DNA of 64,000 nucleotides from Triops longicaudatus. Taxonomy: Eukaryota > Arthropoda > Branchiopoda > Notostraca > Triopsidae. The translations under genes were made by a program, and so were the position numbers. This document shows positions 34,043 to 46,274 of the stretch, piece after piece. Position 1 is the first letter of the stretch. Each line of letters opens with the position of its first letter. The notes beneath the pieces are model-generated. The model was not told the origin of the DNA and ran no database searches. It saw only the letters and a list, made by a program, of their open reading frames with translations. Where the stretch lies: positions 310,001 through 374,000 of the forward strand of contig JAGQDJ010000029.1 of NCBI GenBank assembly GCA_022885665.1, written 5' to 3'.

Positions 34043-35889
34043 ATGTTAAGATTTACGAAAATCGTAATTGTTTTATGGTCGTTTTGCAACCATGCTGAAC
34101 AGTGTTCCTCACGCATATCAAGCGAAACAACCCAAATTACAGCAGTGCAATATCCAACTTCTGTTTCTAAGAAATCTGTGTGCGACATGGGCATTTGTTC
34201 TTGCAGTGAGGACTTCAAGAACATTACTTGTGTTTGCAATGATTCAATCCAGGTAAATATGTCAATCCGCTCCAAATTCGAATATTTGTTTTTAACCTAA
34301 GTTCATGTTATTATCGATCTTCATCATTACAAGGTTTCGATATTTTCCGTAAGATTTCCACTCTCATAATTTATTCCTCAACAAGATTCCAAGTTTAACT
34401 GTAGTAAACTCTCCACATTTAGTCTTTTAATTATGTTTCTAGAATCAATCCTAACACATTGGTAATACGCGATTGGCTAGGTATTCGACTTAAAAATTTG
34501 CGATGATGAAAACTGCGTGCAGGGTCAAGTTGAGCATTTGTCCGTCGAACGCTGTATACGTCTACGTCTCGGCCGCCACAGTCTGTCTTACGCACCACGT
34601 CTTACAAGTTTCAAAGTTTCTTTCATTCAGGAACTCACAATTCTAGATGGCGGATTGCATTCTGACGCTAAACGTTTGACAGTAAATATCCAAGATTCGA
34701 ACATAGTCCATCTCAGATCCAAGGCTTTCACGGGAAATTTTTTTGCAATCGTCTTCAGCCGCTGTCAATTCTTCCTTTCAATTTTCGAAGGAGCCTTCTA
34801 CAACACGAACACAGTCTCTCTGACTTTCACCGACTCGAATCTTCAGATTTTGCGAGCAAACATTTTCAAGAACTTAACCCTTCGCAACTTTCTCGTGAAT
34901 GCCTGCCAAATCGAAACAATTGAAGAATACGCTTTAAATTTCGACGTACCAGGCCGCTTTCACATTAACAGTTCGGTTATTGGGACTATAAAATCGAACG
35001 GAATTCTAATAAGGAAAAACGAAATCTCACACTTTACTAACAACACAGTCAGGTTCCTCGAAGCTAATTCTCTTACATTTTTTAATGGACGGGTTATTAT
35101 AAGCGATTCGCGTTTCCTGTCCTTCGAAGGCGACACTTTGAATCACAATGGTAGAGATCCTCCGTTAAATCGCGACACACCTGGAACGCACAAGCCTGGA
35201 CCTCTACGCACCAACTTTACGCAATTACCCCCTTTTAAGTTCTCGAATGTGAGTCTGAACAAAAATTGCTCCTGCGTTTCTTTGGCGTCTATTGCGGATG
35301 ATTTGCTTGGAAAACGACGCTATCAATCCATGGAGAAGTTCCCTTACCCAAAAGTGGGAGAAATGTACCGGAACCTTATTGCAGCTTTACTTTGCACGTC
35401 CGAACAGGCGGGATTAGAGGCCTGGAATGCGTACTATAAACGTATGTGTCGCGATGAAGAAGAACCCATAAACGAGTACACGTTTTTCCAAGATTACGTT
35501 CAAGAAACTAAAACTACATCTGCTTCAACCGCGGAATCGACATTATTCAAGGAATCTCGTTCTACCGGTACACGCACTGAACACAAGACCGCTACAAAGA
35601 CGGGCACTTCTTCTCCTAAGTCAGGTACTGATCTCATCATCTTTCACCATCTGCAAAAACTAGCCATTTTTACTTTTAAATATCACTAATTGTGTGAGCT
35701 AAGATGCTTGCCTCAGCAACTACAGAGGAGGGAAGGGACAGTTTTCTGATTTTTGTTTCTGATTTTAAAATACCTTTCCTAATTCTGGTGTCTGTTACCA
35801 TGCACGCATATTCTTCCGCAGAGACCGGATACGGCGAATTCAGCGAGGAAGAGCTCGACTATTTCTGCCCGTTATTTGTGAACAACTAA
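34043..35889 (+). CDS. Uncharacterised secreted solenoid-like glycoprotein
   Basis: Three exons (34043-34252, 34523-35624, 35822-35889) encode 459 residues. I do not recognise a named family. It has a signal peptide (MLRFTKIVIVLWSFCNHAEQ) and no later membrane segment. A Cys cluster follows (CDMGICSCSEDFKNITCVC, about residues 48-66). About 70-275 form short repeated strands with LR, F and N at intervals (SNLQILRANIFKNLT, SRFLSFEGDTLN), reminiscent of degenerate leucine-rich or right-handed beta-helix repeats. A second Cys region (NKNCSCVSLASIADDLL ... AALLC ... MC, about 310-365) recalls an LRR C-cap. A Ser/Thr-rich linker and an acidic end (EFSEEELDYFCPLFVNN) close it. Several N-x-S/T sites are present. 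The middle exon is one long uninterrupted 1.1 kb frame, and the phase-1 junction G|AG joins the last exon. A beta-solenoid or LRR-like extracellular protein is the best inference. Confidence 0.8.
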
Positions 35890-36679
35890 TTTAAAACGCC
35901 CATTTTCTTCATTGATTTTTAACTAATGCAATGAACACCCGAGTTTGTTCAGTTAATTACTAACCCAAGATGCTTTTCGTATACTTTCATCGTTTTTTAT
36001 GTGGATTTCCGTTGTTATGTCTAGTCTACCACGGCCAAAGGCATTTTACACACCTAAAAAAAAGAATCTATTCTTAGATCTTTAATATTGTGTACCTTCC
36101 ATGTATTTACATTTTCCATGCACTGTGTTTATATTTCAATATATTACGTTTTCTTTTCATTCGCATAATTGTGGCTCATCTATGACTTGAAGTGACCGAC
36201 ATTATTGTATTCTTGGACTGATTAAATTTCAGAAAAATAAAAACGCTGCTAACATACACAATGTTTGTCCCAATGACAACAGAGTATTTAGTTTCAAGTG
36301 AATTTGTGTGGCTTTGGTTCCATATCGTACAACGCAGATATCATCTAGACAGCCACATAGCAAAAAAAGATTAAGCTACACATGCAAGACAATGCCCTTT
36401 CAATGTCCCATTTCTTTACTGTTTTCTAGATTAAAGTGAAACATTAAGTATATAAACGAATTTTCCACAAATAAAAGAAAAATTTCATAGACTTTCCAGC
36501 TGCCATGGAATTTACAAGAAAGACTGGCAAAGGTCTCTCTATTTGATTTTCCTAGCAAAAAATGTTTCAGTCACCCACTAAACCGTGTTTGTTACAAAAT
36601 CTGGTCCTCTGCAAGTCACAGCTTCGAGTGGTAGTTTGTTTCCGTAGCGAATATTTTGGTTTGTCTCTGGCAAGACAAT
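35890..36679. other. Convergent spacer, orphan gene / BRI3 copy 1
   Basis: 3' untranslated regions of two facing genes. No further gene or repeat is seen. Confidence 0.5.
36236..36241 (+). terminator. Candidate poly(A) signal of the secreted orphan gene
   Basis: AATAAA about 350 bases after the stop; nothing closer is canonical. Confidence 0.4.
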
Positions 36680-37270
36680 TTAGAAGACTGCACCACAATT
36701 AGTGCAACGCTTATCTTTCATGGTAAACAAGCAAATAAGTCCCAAGGGAAAGAATAAAATGCAGCAGAAAATTCCACAGCACGTGAAACACTCTTCCAAT
36801 ACTCCAACCTTGGGGAAAAGAAATAAAAAAAGCGTAAATAACACGTCCGTTAGAGCAAAGTCATGAAATTGCATAAAAAATCTTAATTATAAACGAAAAT
36901 CCAACGTACTCTGCACCTAGGGCAACCGCCCACTACAATAACCTGTGTGGTTGGTGCAGGTTGCACAGTAACCACGGTTGGCTGTGCTGGGTATGGCTGG
37001 TTCACGGGAGGCGGGCCATACTGCTGAGGGGGCGGTGCCCAGCCTGGGGCTAAAAACACACACAAAATATCAGTAATTCTGAACAAATTTAAATTCTTTC
37101 AAGACAACTTATATTATGTTGTTATTTTTGTACGTTATTACGACTCTATGGTTTTTGCATTGTTATAAGAAGTCTAGATTACTGAAATTGTATTAAGTTA
37201 ACTTACCTGGAGGTGCTTGAGGGCTGTAAGGAGGAGGGGCGTCTTTATACGGATCGTGTGGAGCTGACAT
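36680..37270 (-). CDS. BRI3: BRI3 (brain protein I3) family membrane protein, copy 1
   Basis: Small endolysosomal membrane protein with a Pro-rich head. Exons in transcript order: 37207-37270, 36910-37049, 36680-36808, total 110 residues. Residues 12-15 are a PPPY motif that can bind WW domains. A P/Q/V-rich linker leads to VIVVGGCPRCRVGVLEECF, one hydrophobic segment (about 75-95, LFFPLGLICLF) and a second CxxC pair (CTNCGAVF) at the end. The paired CPxC/CxNC ends around one membrane span are diagnostic for BRI3. Exon boundaries match those of the plus-strand copy at 46275-47162. The precise biochemical role of the family is not settled. Confidence 0.93.
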
Positions 37271-39733
37271 TCTTGTTTAATTAATTCGGATGGACCCTAA
37301 CACTAACAACACAACACGAGTTTTAGAATGGTTTAAGACTCAACTCAACGCAAAGAACGTATCTACGTTTAGTTTCTAAAGGTTAAAGTGCGCCAGCAAG
37401 CTTACATTTACATCCTTATCTACACCCCTTCTTATCACCAACGTTTCTACGAAGAAGCAAATAAGTTTTCAATAAGGTTTGCGTCACTGTTTAGTTAACA
37501 AGATAGCAGCTTAAACACATACGCGATTAATGTGAATTGGGGTTTGCGCAATTAATGCGTTCACTAAATGGCATTTTTTGCGTGAATTTTATACGTACAT
37601 CGCACTTATATCTAATTTCAAACCCAGCTTTAGCACACTCACGTGATCTCCCATTCAACTGAAATTTACCTTCGCTTTGACTGTTGCCAACAAATAACGA
37701 TAAATAACTCTTGAAAAAATCTACAACGCGAGTATGTAAGCTACGATGTGTAATGCCCTAAGATCACGACTGTGGAAGGAAAAGTGGAATGCATAAGGAA
37801 CTTCCTGCTGTTTCCTATATGTGTGTCAAAGCCAGTAATCTAGAGTAATTCCCTGAGGCGAAAAGCTTTCGGCTTTGACGTCAAAAGTGACTTTCATTTT
37901 TTCCAGCTTTGATGATGTGTCAAAAGAGCGGAAGAGCTAAAACCTTAAGAGCACACTACCTGCGTAAGATGATGTCATTTTTAATTAAACTTTATAATTC
38001 TAACTTTCAAAAGCCACACCTCTTTCTTTTATTACCGCTTTCTAGTACAAAGTAACCTGCAGTTCGCGACGTGATCTAGAGATTTAGAAGAAAAAGCAAA
38101 TTTAGAAGGAAAAGAAAATTATTTCTTCAAATGGTAGCAATTAAAAATTTAAAATATGACATTTTTTATTTTCATTTGGCATGGCTTAGCTCGTAGCCGA
38201 ATATGATTGTTATCAGTACGGAATACAGTATTTAAAAGCAGGTCATACGTGCTTGGGATAAATGGTTTATAAATGTTGGTCAAAACTCCATGAGGCAAGC
38301 ACTAAATGAGGTCCTACTACGAGACGATATTCCTGCGACCAAGGTTGCCAAGATTGGAAAAAAACGCCAAATAAAGTCATGTGTGATTCACTTCATCCAG
38401 CCTGAACTGGTTTCGAAAGTTATGAAATGCTGAACCCGTTAAACTGGGGATAAAACCTACTACAACATCGACATTCTTGGCACGTCTGTAAACCAGGCAG
38501 ACACCGGACACGCTCTTGTAACTTTTTTTTTGCTGTAAACGAAGGAAACGTGAGCTGAAGGGCCAAGCTGAAATTGCAAAACGTAACTATACTCTCAAAA
38601 TAACACGAATTATAACTGAGTCACCTAGCGTAAGATCACTCAGTGTCCATTACGCTTAAGAGCAATTTTACAACTTCAAGAGTATGAGGAAACTAATAAT
38701 TGTCGAGGGAAAAAAAGTGAGATTTACCTTTCGGGCACACTGTTGCACTGACCTGTTGCTCACTGGCGTCTTATCTCGTTTTCTTTAGTTAACACGATTG
38801 CCATGGTAACGGCAATGGTAGCAACTACTTGGCGCGCGGTTTGAACCGGTTTAAATTTTCATAGGACTCGTGAAAAAATAGAGCTATTAAAAATATTAGA
38901 CGTGTCTGTTTAAAGAATCGTCTCAAGTTAAGGCGGATAAATAGAAGTGAGAGAAAAGAGCACCGCTTGTCTTAAAGATCGAAAATCCATTACACAACTG
39001 ACCGTAGGGTAAATTCATTTTTAAACGTTCGATACAAACCAAAATATATTTTAACGCTACCTTCTCCAGTAAAATCGTACTAAAAAGAAAGCGCAAGTAA
39101 AGAGCAATCACCAAAATGTTACAAGTGATTATGTCCCGGATGCGGCTTAGTGATGACGAAGTACAGACCACTCTTAGGTAAAAAGAACGCACTAAAGTTC
39201 GCTTTATCGTCAGTAAAGTAATCCGGACGATAATTCCGTTAGCCGGATAGTCATCGTGACCGGAATGCAATTAGACCTGTCGTCATGCCCCATATTAGCA
39301 GTAAAAAAGTTTCAACCTAATAATTTTCAAAATAGGTTCTCACTAATCGGACACTTAACAAAACTCACCGAGTGAAATTACCAGCTACGTTTCGAGACTT
39401 CTCTCCTAAGCGTTTATCACGAGTTACTTTAGCACAATATTATTCCGTGTAAAACACTTCTCACTGACTGGCTTTATATCGAAGTGTAAAAGTCAAGGTC
39501 ACAAACCCCCCCTCTAGAGCAGGAAAACGCTTATCAAGAATTTCCCAACAGGTTTGTAATTGATTTCAAACACCATACACGGAAAGATTTCTAGTTATGC
39601 ATCCCGTTACAGCTGAAAAACGCTAAGACCTACCGTGATTGTATAACCAAATAATACACAAAATTACAAAAAATGAACTGATTTCAATATACGGCCGAAC
39701 AAAAGAAATAAAACCACGTAACGAGCGCTCTTC
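37271..39733. other. Intergenic region between BRI3 copy 1 and Hrs
   Basis: About 2.5 kb. A TGACGTCA palindrome (CRE-type) occurs at 37876-37883, about 600 bases 5' of BRI3 copy 1. The rest shows no convincing exon on either strand. Confidence 0.5.
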
Positions 39734-42700
39734 TTAATCGAAAGAAATTAGCTCAGCGACCGTTGGTTGAGCTGCTGGAGCGGGTTGGTTGTTTTCTACT
39801 GGCGCTGGAGCCGGCACTGGCTGCTGAGCTTGAGGCTGAGGAGGCGGTACAGACGGCACAGGCCCAGCATGCTGCGGTGGTGGATATCCCATCCCTGGCA
39901 TATTAGGCACAGGACCTATAATGAACCAATAAAAAGATCATTCCTCCATTCTTAAACAGTTTTTCATTAATTATCTCTTCGAAAACTTAACTAAGCTATT
40001 TTAACTCTTAGCGACGTAGTCAATTATAAGTAAACTGTAATCTACTGCAACATACACAACATGTCGCCTGAAAGAAGACCTTTGCAGACAGCGTTGTTAG
40101 TTCCAAAAGCTCCAACAACCTAAAGACAAGCTGTAAATGTCTTTAATTGGCTGAGATTAAGCGTTTTTCAGCTATTTGCTATTTATTATTAACTTTTGAG
40201 TAAACATGCATTATATGGCGACAGAACCTCGCCTTCGATTTCCTACCTTGCATATACATGTTGTAATGCGGATGATGCTGTGGAGCGTAGGCCATTGGCG
40301 GCATTTGTTCTGGGGGCGGGGCTTGTGGGTGCTGGGGATGTTGTGGGTGCTGAGGATGTTGCGGGTGCTGAGGGTGTTGCGGATGTTGTGGATGTTGGGG
40401 GTGTTGAGGGTGAGGCATGGGCGCAGGTGGGAATCCTGGAGCAGCTTCCATATACGGTCCTGGCATGTATGGCATATTCGGTGGTGGCGGGTATCCTCCA
40501 CGTAAATACTGGGCTTTTTGTTGTTCCAAGCGCATCTGACGCTCTCGTTCTTGTTCCTTAATACGCTGCATGGCCAATTCTCGCTGGTACTGTAAATATT
40601 CTTGTTTCTTAAGTCGCATAATCTCTAACTTGTGCGCCATTTGCAGCTGACGCGTTCTTTCTGCTTCTTCCATTTCCCGGCGACGTCTGTCCCTGTGTTC
40701 TTCCCTTAACGCGTCCAATGCTGCGCGATTGTCGCGTGCTTGCGTCAACTTGTCTTGCAAATGTTCCAGATTCATACGCTGGTCATCCAAACCAGCGATG
40801 TGTTGCAGGAGAGTGGGATGGGCTTGCGTTAAGGACATAAAAAGCGACTGCACCGAGGAATCGTTGGCCACCCAACGCCCTCTAGCCGAATTAGACCGCA
40901 GACGGTTAACGAACATTTCCACTTGGCCACGCAAGCGCTGGACGAAATCGTCCATTGGATTCGATTCCCCATTTTGGTACTGCTAATAAGAGATAAATAA
41001 GAAAACAAAATAGAATGCAAAGAAAGGCAAAAGACGCAACAAATGCAAATGTAAAAAATTGTGCAACGCAATCCCAAATGAAATCTAAAATTCGGACAAC
41101 TGGTGATAAACAGAACTAGCCAAGAAAGAAAGACTTATTAAACTGAAAAAAATCTTACCAAAACTGTAATAAGGATCAATATCTATCAGTCGAAAAATTA
41201 AATAGGATGAAAATCACGTGAAACGCAGAAAAAAAGAAATCCTGTAGAGAAGGGGATGCAGATGACGTTGGTACAAAAGTTAAATTTGTTAGTGATTATA
41301 AGAAAAGTGTTCTCAAAAAAAGATCTTACGGATAACAATACTGATTTAACAGAAAGCGAAGTTCAAAAGAGAGTGATTTAATAAAAAAAAAGTTTTCTTT
41401 CATAAACGAGTTCAATTGATACTATGCCATGCCAACTGCTACCATGCCACTCTGTCCAATCAAGTATATCACAACACTTCGTCCAACAAACGAAGAAACA
41501 TCCAAGAAACGAAGAAGAGATGCGTCAGACAGCTTACCTCTGTGATTTTAGTGGGTGTTGTGGGAGACATGACGGGTGTAGTTGCAGTAGGCGCAGCTTG
41601 GGTGACTTGCAGCGCTTGAGGTGCTGAAGGCTTTTCGAGTTCTTGTTCAGCTTCACGGTTTTCCCAATACGAACGGTTTAGATAACGAGCTAGTTCAGGA
41701 TCCACTACCTCAGGCGCTGCCATCGGCGTCGGCGATACTTCCTAACAAAATAATCCCGTTGTAATAGACTTCACGACTTACAAATAGGGTGAAAGAAAAA
41801 AAAAGTTTAAAGAAAACTATACTTAAAATATGCTACGAAATAAAATAATTAATAAGCAAAAATCCAAATATCTAAACCATGTGAATAAAATTATACATAA
41901 AAAATATGTACAAACTGGTTGCATAATACTGTACAATGGGTTATAAAGAAAAACTAATGAAAATGTTTCTTTTTAAATGGCACGGCTTGAGCATTGTTAC
42001 CGCCTTGTACTGAAGCTCAAGTTTTAATTTGAACGATAAAAGATCAGTACAAACTATTATAAAAGTGAAAATATAACTAAAAAAAACTACGAAGGCTGCT
42101 GGAAACAGACGTTAAGATAGTATGTTATACAAGATTAAGAATGAATGAAATGTGTACATAGCAAACAAACCTTGCGAGGAGAAAAAGTGGCGACTGAACG
42201 CCTCTTGTTCTTTTCTTCTGCTTCGGATTGCGATAAAGCGATAGCTAGTTGCAGTTCTTCTTCTTCCTGAAGTTCTTCAGCTGTTTTGCGTGGTGGCGCT
42301 GGGCTTCTAGCTGGCGAGCTCTAAATAATTCAAGAAATAATCATTTCGATAATTTAAGCTTCTTTATAAGCGTCTTGAATACCTGAGCTTGAACCACTTT
42401 GACTGCAAAAGCTTCTAAAGAGTCGTCTTTGCCTCCATTACCGCCTTCTTGCCTAATAAAGAAAAAGCATGCATGAAAAATCGAAAATCTGAAAAATAGC
42501 AGAACTTGACTCCAAAATTACCTTCCGTGTTGCTCATAACAAGCGTCACAGACCCGGACTTCCTTTTCGATGCCAAACTTGGGCAAGGTGCAAGTTTCGG
42601 ACGAGCACTTGCCGCAAAAGACTTGTCCGCACGCTCGGCAATGGTGTTTGCGAACCATGACACTGAAAGCCGTTCGACAGCGGTGACAAACCTCGCCATC

Positions 42701-43512
42701 GGCCCATTCGGGTGCAACATCCGCGGCAAACATGGCATCCGAAGTGGTGTTTAACGGCGGGAAGGAGTATCCTTCAGCTTTCATAATGTTGAAAGTATCC
42801 ACCACCGGCCGGTACTTGGGTGAATTGCGAAAAGCGTGTGCCCAAGTTTGGATCAGCTCCAAAATTTTGGTCCGTACGGCGTCGTTATTGGCTGAACGGA
42901 CTAATTCCCTTAAGTCTTCCATAAATTGCTTGGTTCCGATTTCATCATGCACGGGCGAGCCGCAATTCTTGACTAAACTTTCCAAGACGCCCAAAGCGTA
43001 GACAATTACGTGCGGATTAGCGTGGTAAAGCTTTTTTTTAATGGCTGCGACTGCGTATTTGGCGCTATAAAAAATATCAATGATTAATTTGGGAAACAGA
43101 CAATTGTAAATATATGAGATTTTTCTTACTTGCAATCCCCTTGACGCACTGTATCACATATTTGTATTGTTGTGAGCAAATCTGGCTCGAGTAAAAGATG
43201 ACTGGTGGCTTTATCTAAAGCAAAGAAAACATTATTGCGGCACATGTAATAAACACGACACGCGTATTGACGAAGTAAGCACTTTTAGGTTCAAAATATA
43301 TAAGCTGTTAAGACCTAAGAATGCGTCCATTCTGAATGCGAAAGTAAAGTAAAAACCTTGTAAACAACGCCCTTGAATGTCACAGGATTGTGAGTAATCT
43401 AATTAAGAATGGAAGCCTTAGAAACTCCACAAATATGCGGTAGAAAGCAGAAATAATTGAGTTAAGAACACGCACCTAGGTATTTATCAAAAGTTGAAGT
43501 AGAGCGAAACAT
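39734..43512 (-). CDS. HGS: Hrs / HGS, ESCRT-0 subunit
   Basis: Endosomal sorting protein that binds PtdIns3P and ubiquitinated cargo and recruits STAM, clathrin and ESCRT-I. Exons in transcript order: 43476-43512, 43130-43214, 42522-43064, 42383-42452, 42171-42320, 41538-41741, 40247-40982, 39734-39915, total 668 residues. The VHS domain is about residues 1-145 (FDKYLDKATSHLLLEPD). The FYVE finger is about 155-222, with EWADGEVCHRC, the signature RKHHCRACG and CGKCSS. A ubiquitin-interacting motif (EEEELQLAIALSQSEAEEK) follows, then YLNRSYWENREAEQE, a long Arg/Glu/Gln coiled coil that binds STAM, and a Pro/Gln/His-rich tail with a (HPQ)n run. It ends with LISFD, the clathrin box at the C-terminus of vertebrate HGS. 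Introns 40983-41537 and 41742-42170 are AT-rich and empty. Confidence 0.97.
40324..40413 (-). repeat. HGS: Codon-scale tandem repeat (HPQ)n inside Hrs
   Basis: About nine HPQ units in the Pro-rich tail, encoded by a 9-base imperfect tandem repeat with synonymous variation. That pattern suggests selection on the protein as well as slippage. Confidence 0.85.
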
Positions 43513-44077
43513 ATTTGTTACAGAATTACACTATCTTCGGTAAATTTTACACGTAATCCGAATGACAGAACAACACCTTTATTGACACGGCAAGATATGA
43601 CACAAATAAAGTATCAATTAGCTGAAGGTATCGATACAAAAGGATTGAGGGTGGGGTAGCTTACTTCGTAGTAAGCTTGAGAGTCGACTAATCTCCAGTG
43701 CTAAGCTTGAACAAGGCTGTTAATTCAATGACAATTCTACCGATTCTTCCAGAGAATATATCTTTAGAGATAAGAGATTTCGAAAAGAAGAAAAAGATTT
43801 CTATTCACAATTGCGTTCGTAAAGAGTTCTAATAAAAAAAACGAAAGATGAAAATGCGATTTGATGCAAGCTTTTTCACAAGTCTTCTAGCTGGCCATTT
43901 GACGATTGAACACTGTTATTAGGCTTGCGGTTACATGATAATAAATTTAAGCTTCTGAATAAGAAAAAGAATTTAAAAGGAAATAGGGTTGTGAACGCTG
44001 TATTTGTTGCCCAAAAGCAAGTCAAACCGCCAAATAAACATCGTCAAATCCAATAAACTTCGATCTTCTTCATGTCT
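43513..44077. other. Spacer between Hrs and DRG1
   Basis: Hrs upstream and DRG1 downstream region, both genes on the minus strand. No other gene is seen. Confidence 0.5.
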
Positions 44078-45869
44078 TCACTTTTTAACAACTTGAATCA
44101 CGTCTTCGTCCTGCATCACATGCTGCAATCCAACTCGTTGTGGTGAATATTTGGTACTCGTTCCCTAAGGCAAAAACTCAAGTTAATCATCAAATATCCT
44201 ACATGGCTATTATCCAATAAACTGACGGCAAACTTTTTTTTTATTATTATTATTAATTTTTTTTTTGCATGAGTTCTTTTCGAGCGAAAAATTTGGGCAA
44301 TAAATGACATCAAACTGAGCTTACCCAAACCAAAGCGTATTTAAATACAGCCGCTAAGGTTCGATGAATTGCGTGACACACATGCTCTACGGTCACGCCT
44401 CTTCTTAGAATCAAACCCCCTTCAAAATCTGGAGCCTCACCCGGCTTTTTGGTGTAAACACGAATGAGAGATAGGTACTCCCATAAAACGCTTAACATAT
44501 AATCCAAGTTAAGCTTCAAGTTGCAACTAAAGAATTCAAAATGTTCGTTATAAGCATCAGTTCCATTATGGAATCGATTACTACAAGTAAAGGAACTAGA
44601 TTTTTTTAAAAGTAGAAACTTCTTTCACATATCTTATTAAAAGTGAAAAACGACAGACGAGAAAAAAACATAATATATTATTCTATACCTAACTACGACC
44701 GTATGAGGAAGCCTAGCCAATCGGTCCATTTCTTCTATGGATATTTGATCCACTTTGTTATACACGTACAGGCATGGCATGTAAACGCGGTTTCCGCAAA
44801 TGACATCGATTAATTCGTCCGCGGTACAATCTTCTCTGAACAAAACCTGAAACAAAAATGAATGAGCATTGCAAATTTACAATAATTTGCACTAAAAAAA
44901 AACAGTATGAGTTACTCAATGTGAATAACAAAGGGAAATTACTTCGGCATTAAAGATTTTGTATTCATGGAGAATAAGTTGCACTAGTTTTTCATCCACT
45001 TTCGTCAACGTGCACGTGGAGTTGAAAGCAATGCCACCGCCTTTCTTTTGCTTGAAATAAATATTCGGCTTGCTGACATTAAGGCGAATTCCCACCGACT
45101 CCAATTCTTTTTCCAATAACGATCGTTGCAGTTCACCTTTCGTGGCGTCGCACATCATTAAAACCAAATCCGCAGTTCTCGCCACGGCAATGACCTGCGA
45201 TAGAAAAAATAAATTTTGAAATCTCCGAATTTCAAACGACAACGAAGCGATAGTGCTGGAAATGTGTTAACTTTTTTCACATAATGAAAAACATACTGCA
45301 ATTTTACCTGTTTACCACGTCCTTTGCCTTGAGAAGCTCCTTCGATGATACCAGGCAAATCGAGCAATTGGATATTCGCTCCTTTGTACTCGATGACACC
45401 CGGAATACATGTCAGCGTTGTAAACTCATAAGACGCGGCTTCGCTTTGAGTTTTGGTTAACGTGCTTAGCAATGTGGACTACACCAATACGAAGAAATAA
45501 AGCTATTCTTCCTATTCCAAATTAGACAATAAATAATTACTTTGCCGACTGAAGGGAAACCGATTAAAGCCACACGGGCATCACCAGATTTCAATACATC
45601 GAAACCTTCCCCTTTTTCTCCAGATTTCTTCGAAGGCTCTAAAAGCTGTGAGCGGTATTTAGCGAGCTTAGCTTTTAGTAAACCCAAATGGTATTCGGTG
45701 GCTGTGGAAATAAAACATAGACGTTTTTAACTCGAAACAATTACGAAACATATCCCGTAAATCATGAGAACGTAGTACACTATGTATAACAAATTTTCGG
45801 ATTACCTTTATTCTTCTGAGTTCTTGCAATTTCTTTCTCAATTTCCGAAATTTTCTCTAGAATTCCCAT
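44078..45869 (-). CDS. DRG1: Developmentally regulated GTP-binding protein 1
   Basis: Cytoplasmic Obg/DRG-family GTPase that acts on ribosomes with the DFRP1 (ZC3H15) partner. Exons in transcript order: 45806-45869, 45541-45701, 45308-45478, 44943-45194, 44689-44846, 44325-44526, 44078-44164, total 364 residues (human 367). N-terminal helix MGILEKISEIEKEIARTQ. G1 is LIGFPSVGKSTLLS, split by an intron after GK. G2/G3 region: YEFTTLTCIPG and LLDLPGIIEGASQGKGRGKQ. The S5D2L insert holds KQKKGGGIAFNSTC. G4 is YNKVDQ, and the C-terminal TGS domain includes YTKKPGEAPDF and ends DVIQVVKK. All catalytic motifs are intact. Confidence 0.97.
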
Positions 45870-46274
45870 TTTGGTGTCCCCAATGCGACAAAAACAAACT
45901 CAACACGCGACTTCCCTTTCAGCACACAGTAATTAATTTCAAAACCCTCACTAGATGCCGAAAGAAGTCACTTTTCCGCAATCTAAATTATAAAGCCTCA
46001 CTGTCAACGTCTTTCCGCTACCAGTTGACCTGAGCGAATATCAGACCAAAGTTGGCAGAAGAACGGAAAAACGCAGTCCCGAAAAAGAGACCCGTACCGA
46101 ATACTCCATTGGGTAGCCAGGTTTTACATTGGGTCACTAGAGGACATGAATAGTCTCTTAAAAGAAAAAAATACTTTTCTAAGCGCAATAGATGGCGTTA
46201 TAGGATTCATTTTGTTTTTGTTTTTGCCATGAATCATCCTTTGTAAACTAATCAGCTTAACTTCTGCGATAAAA
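45870..46274. promoter_or_regulatory. Divergent promoter region DRG1 / BRI3 copy 2
   Basis: 405 bp between opposite start codons and no TATA box. It is the second head-to-head housekeeping pair in the window. Confidence 0.45.

Noticed and set aside
40196..40561. Plus-strand ORFs opposite Hrs
   Set aside because: They are shadows of the HPQ-rich coding sequence, with low-complexity Val/Gly/Asp output.
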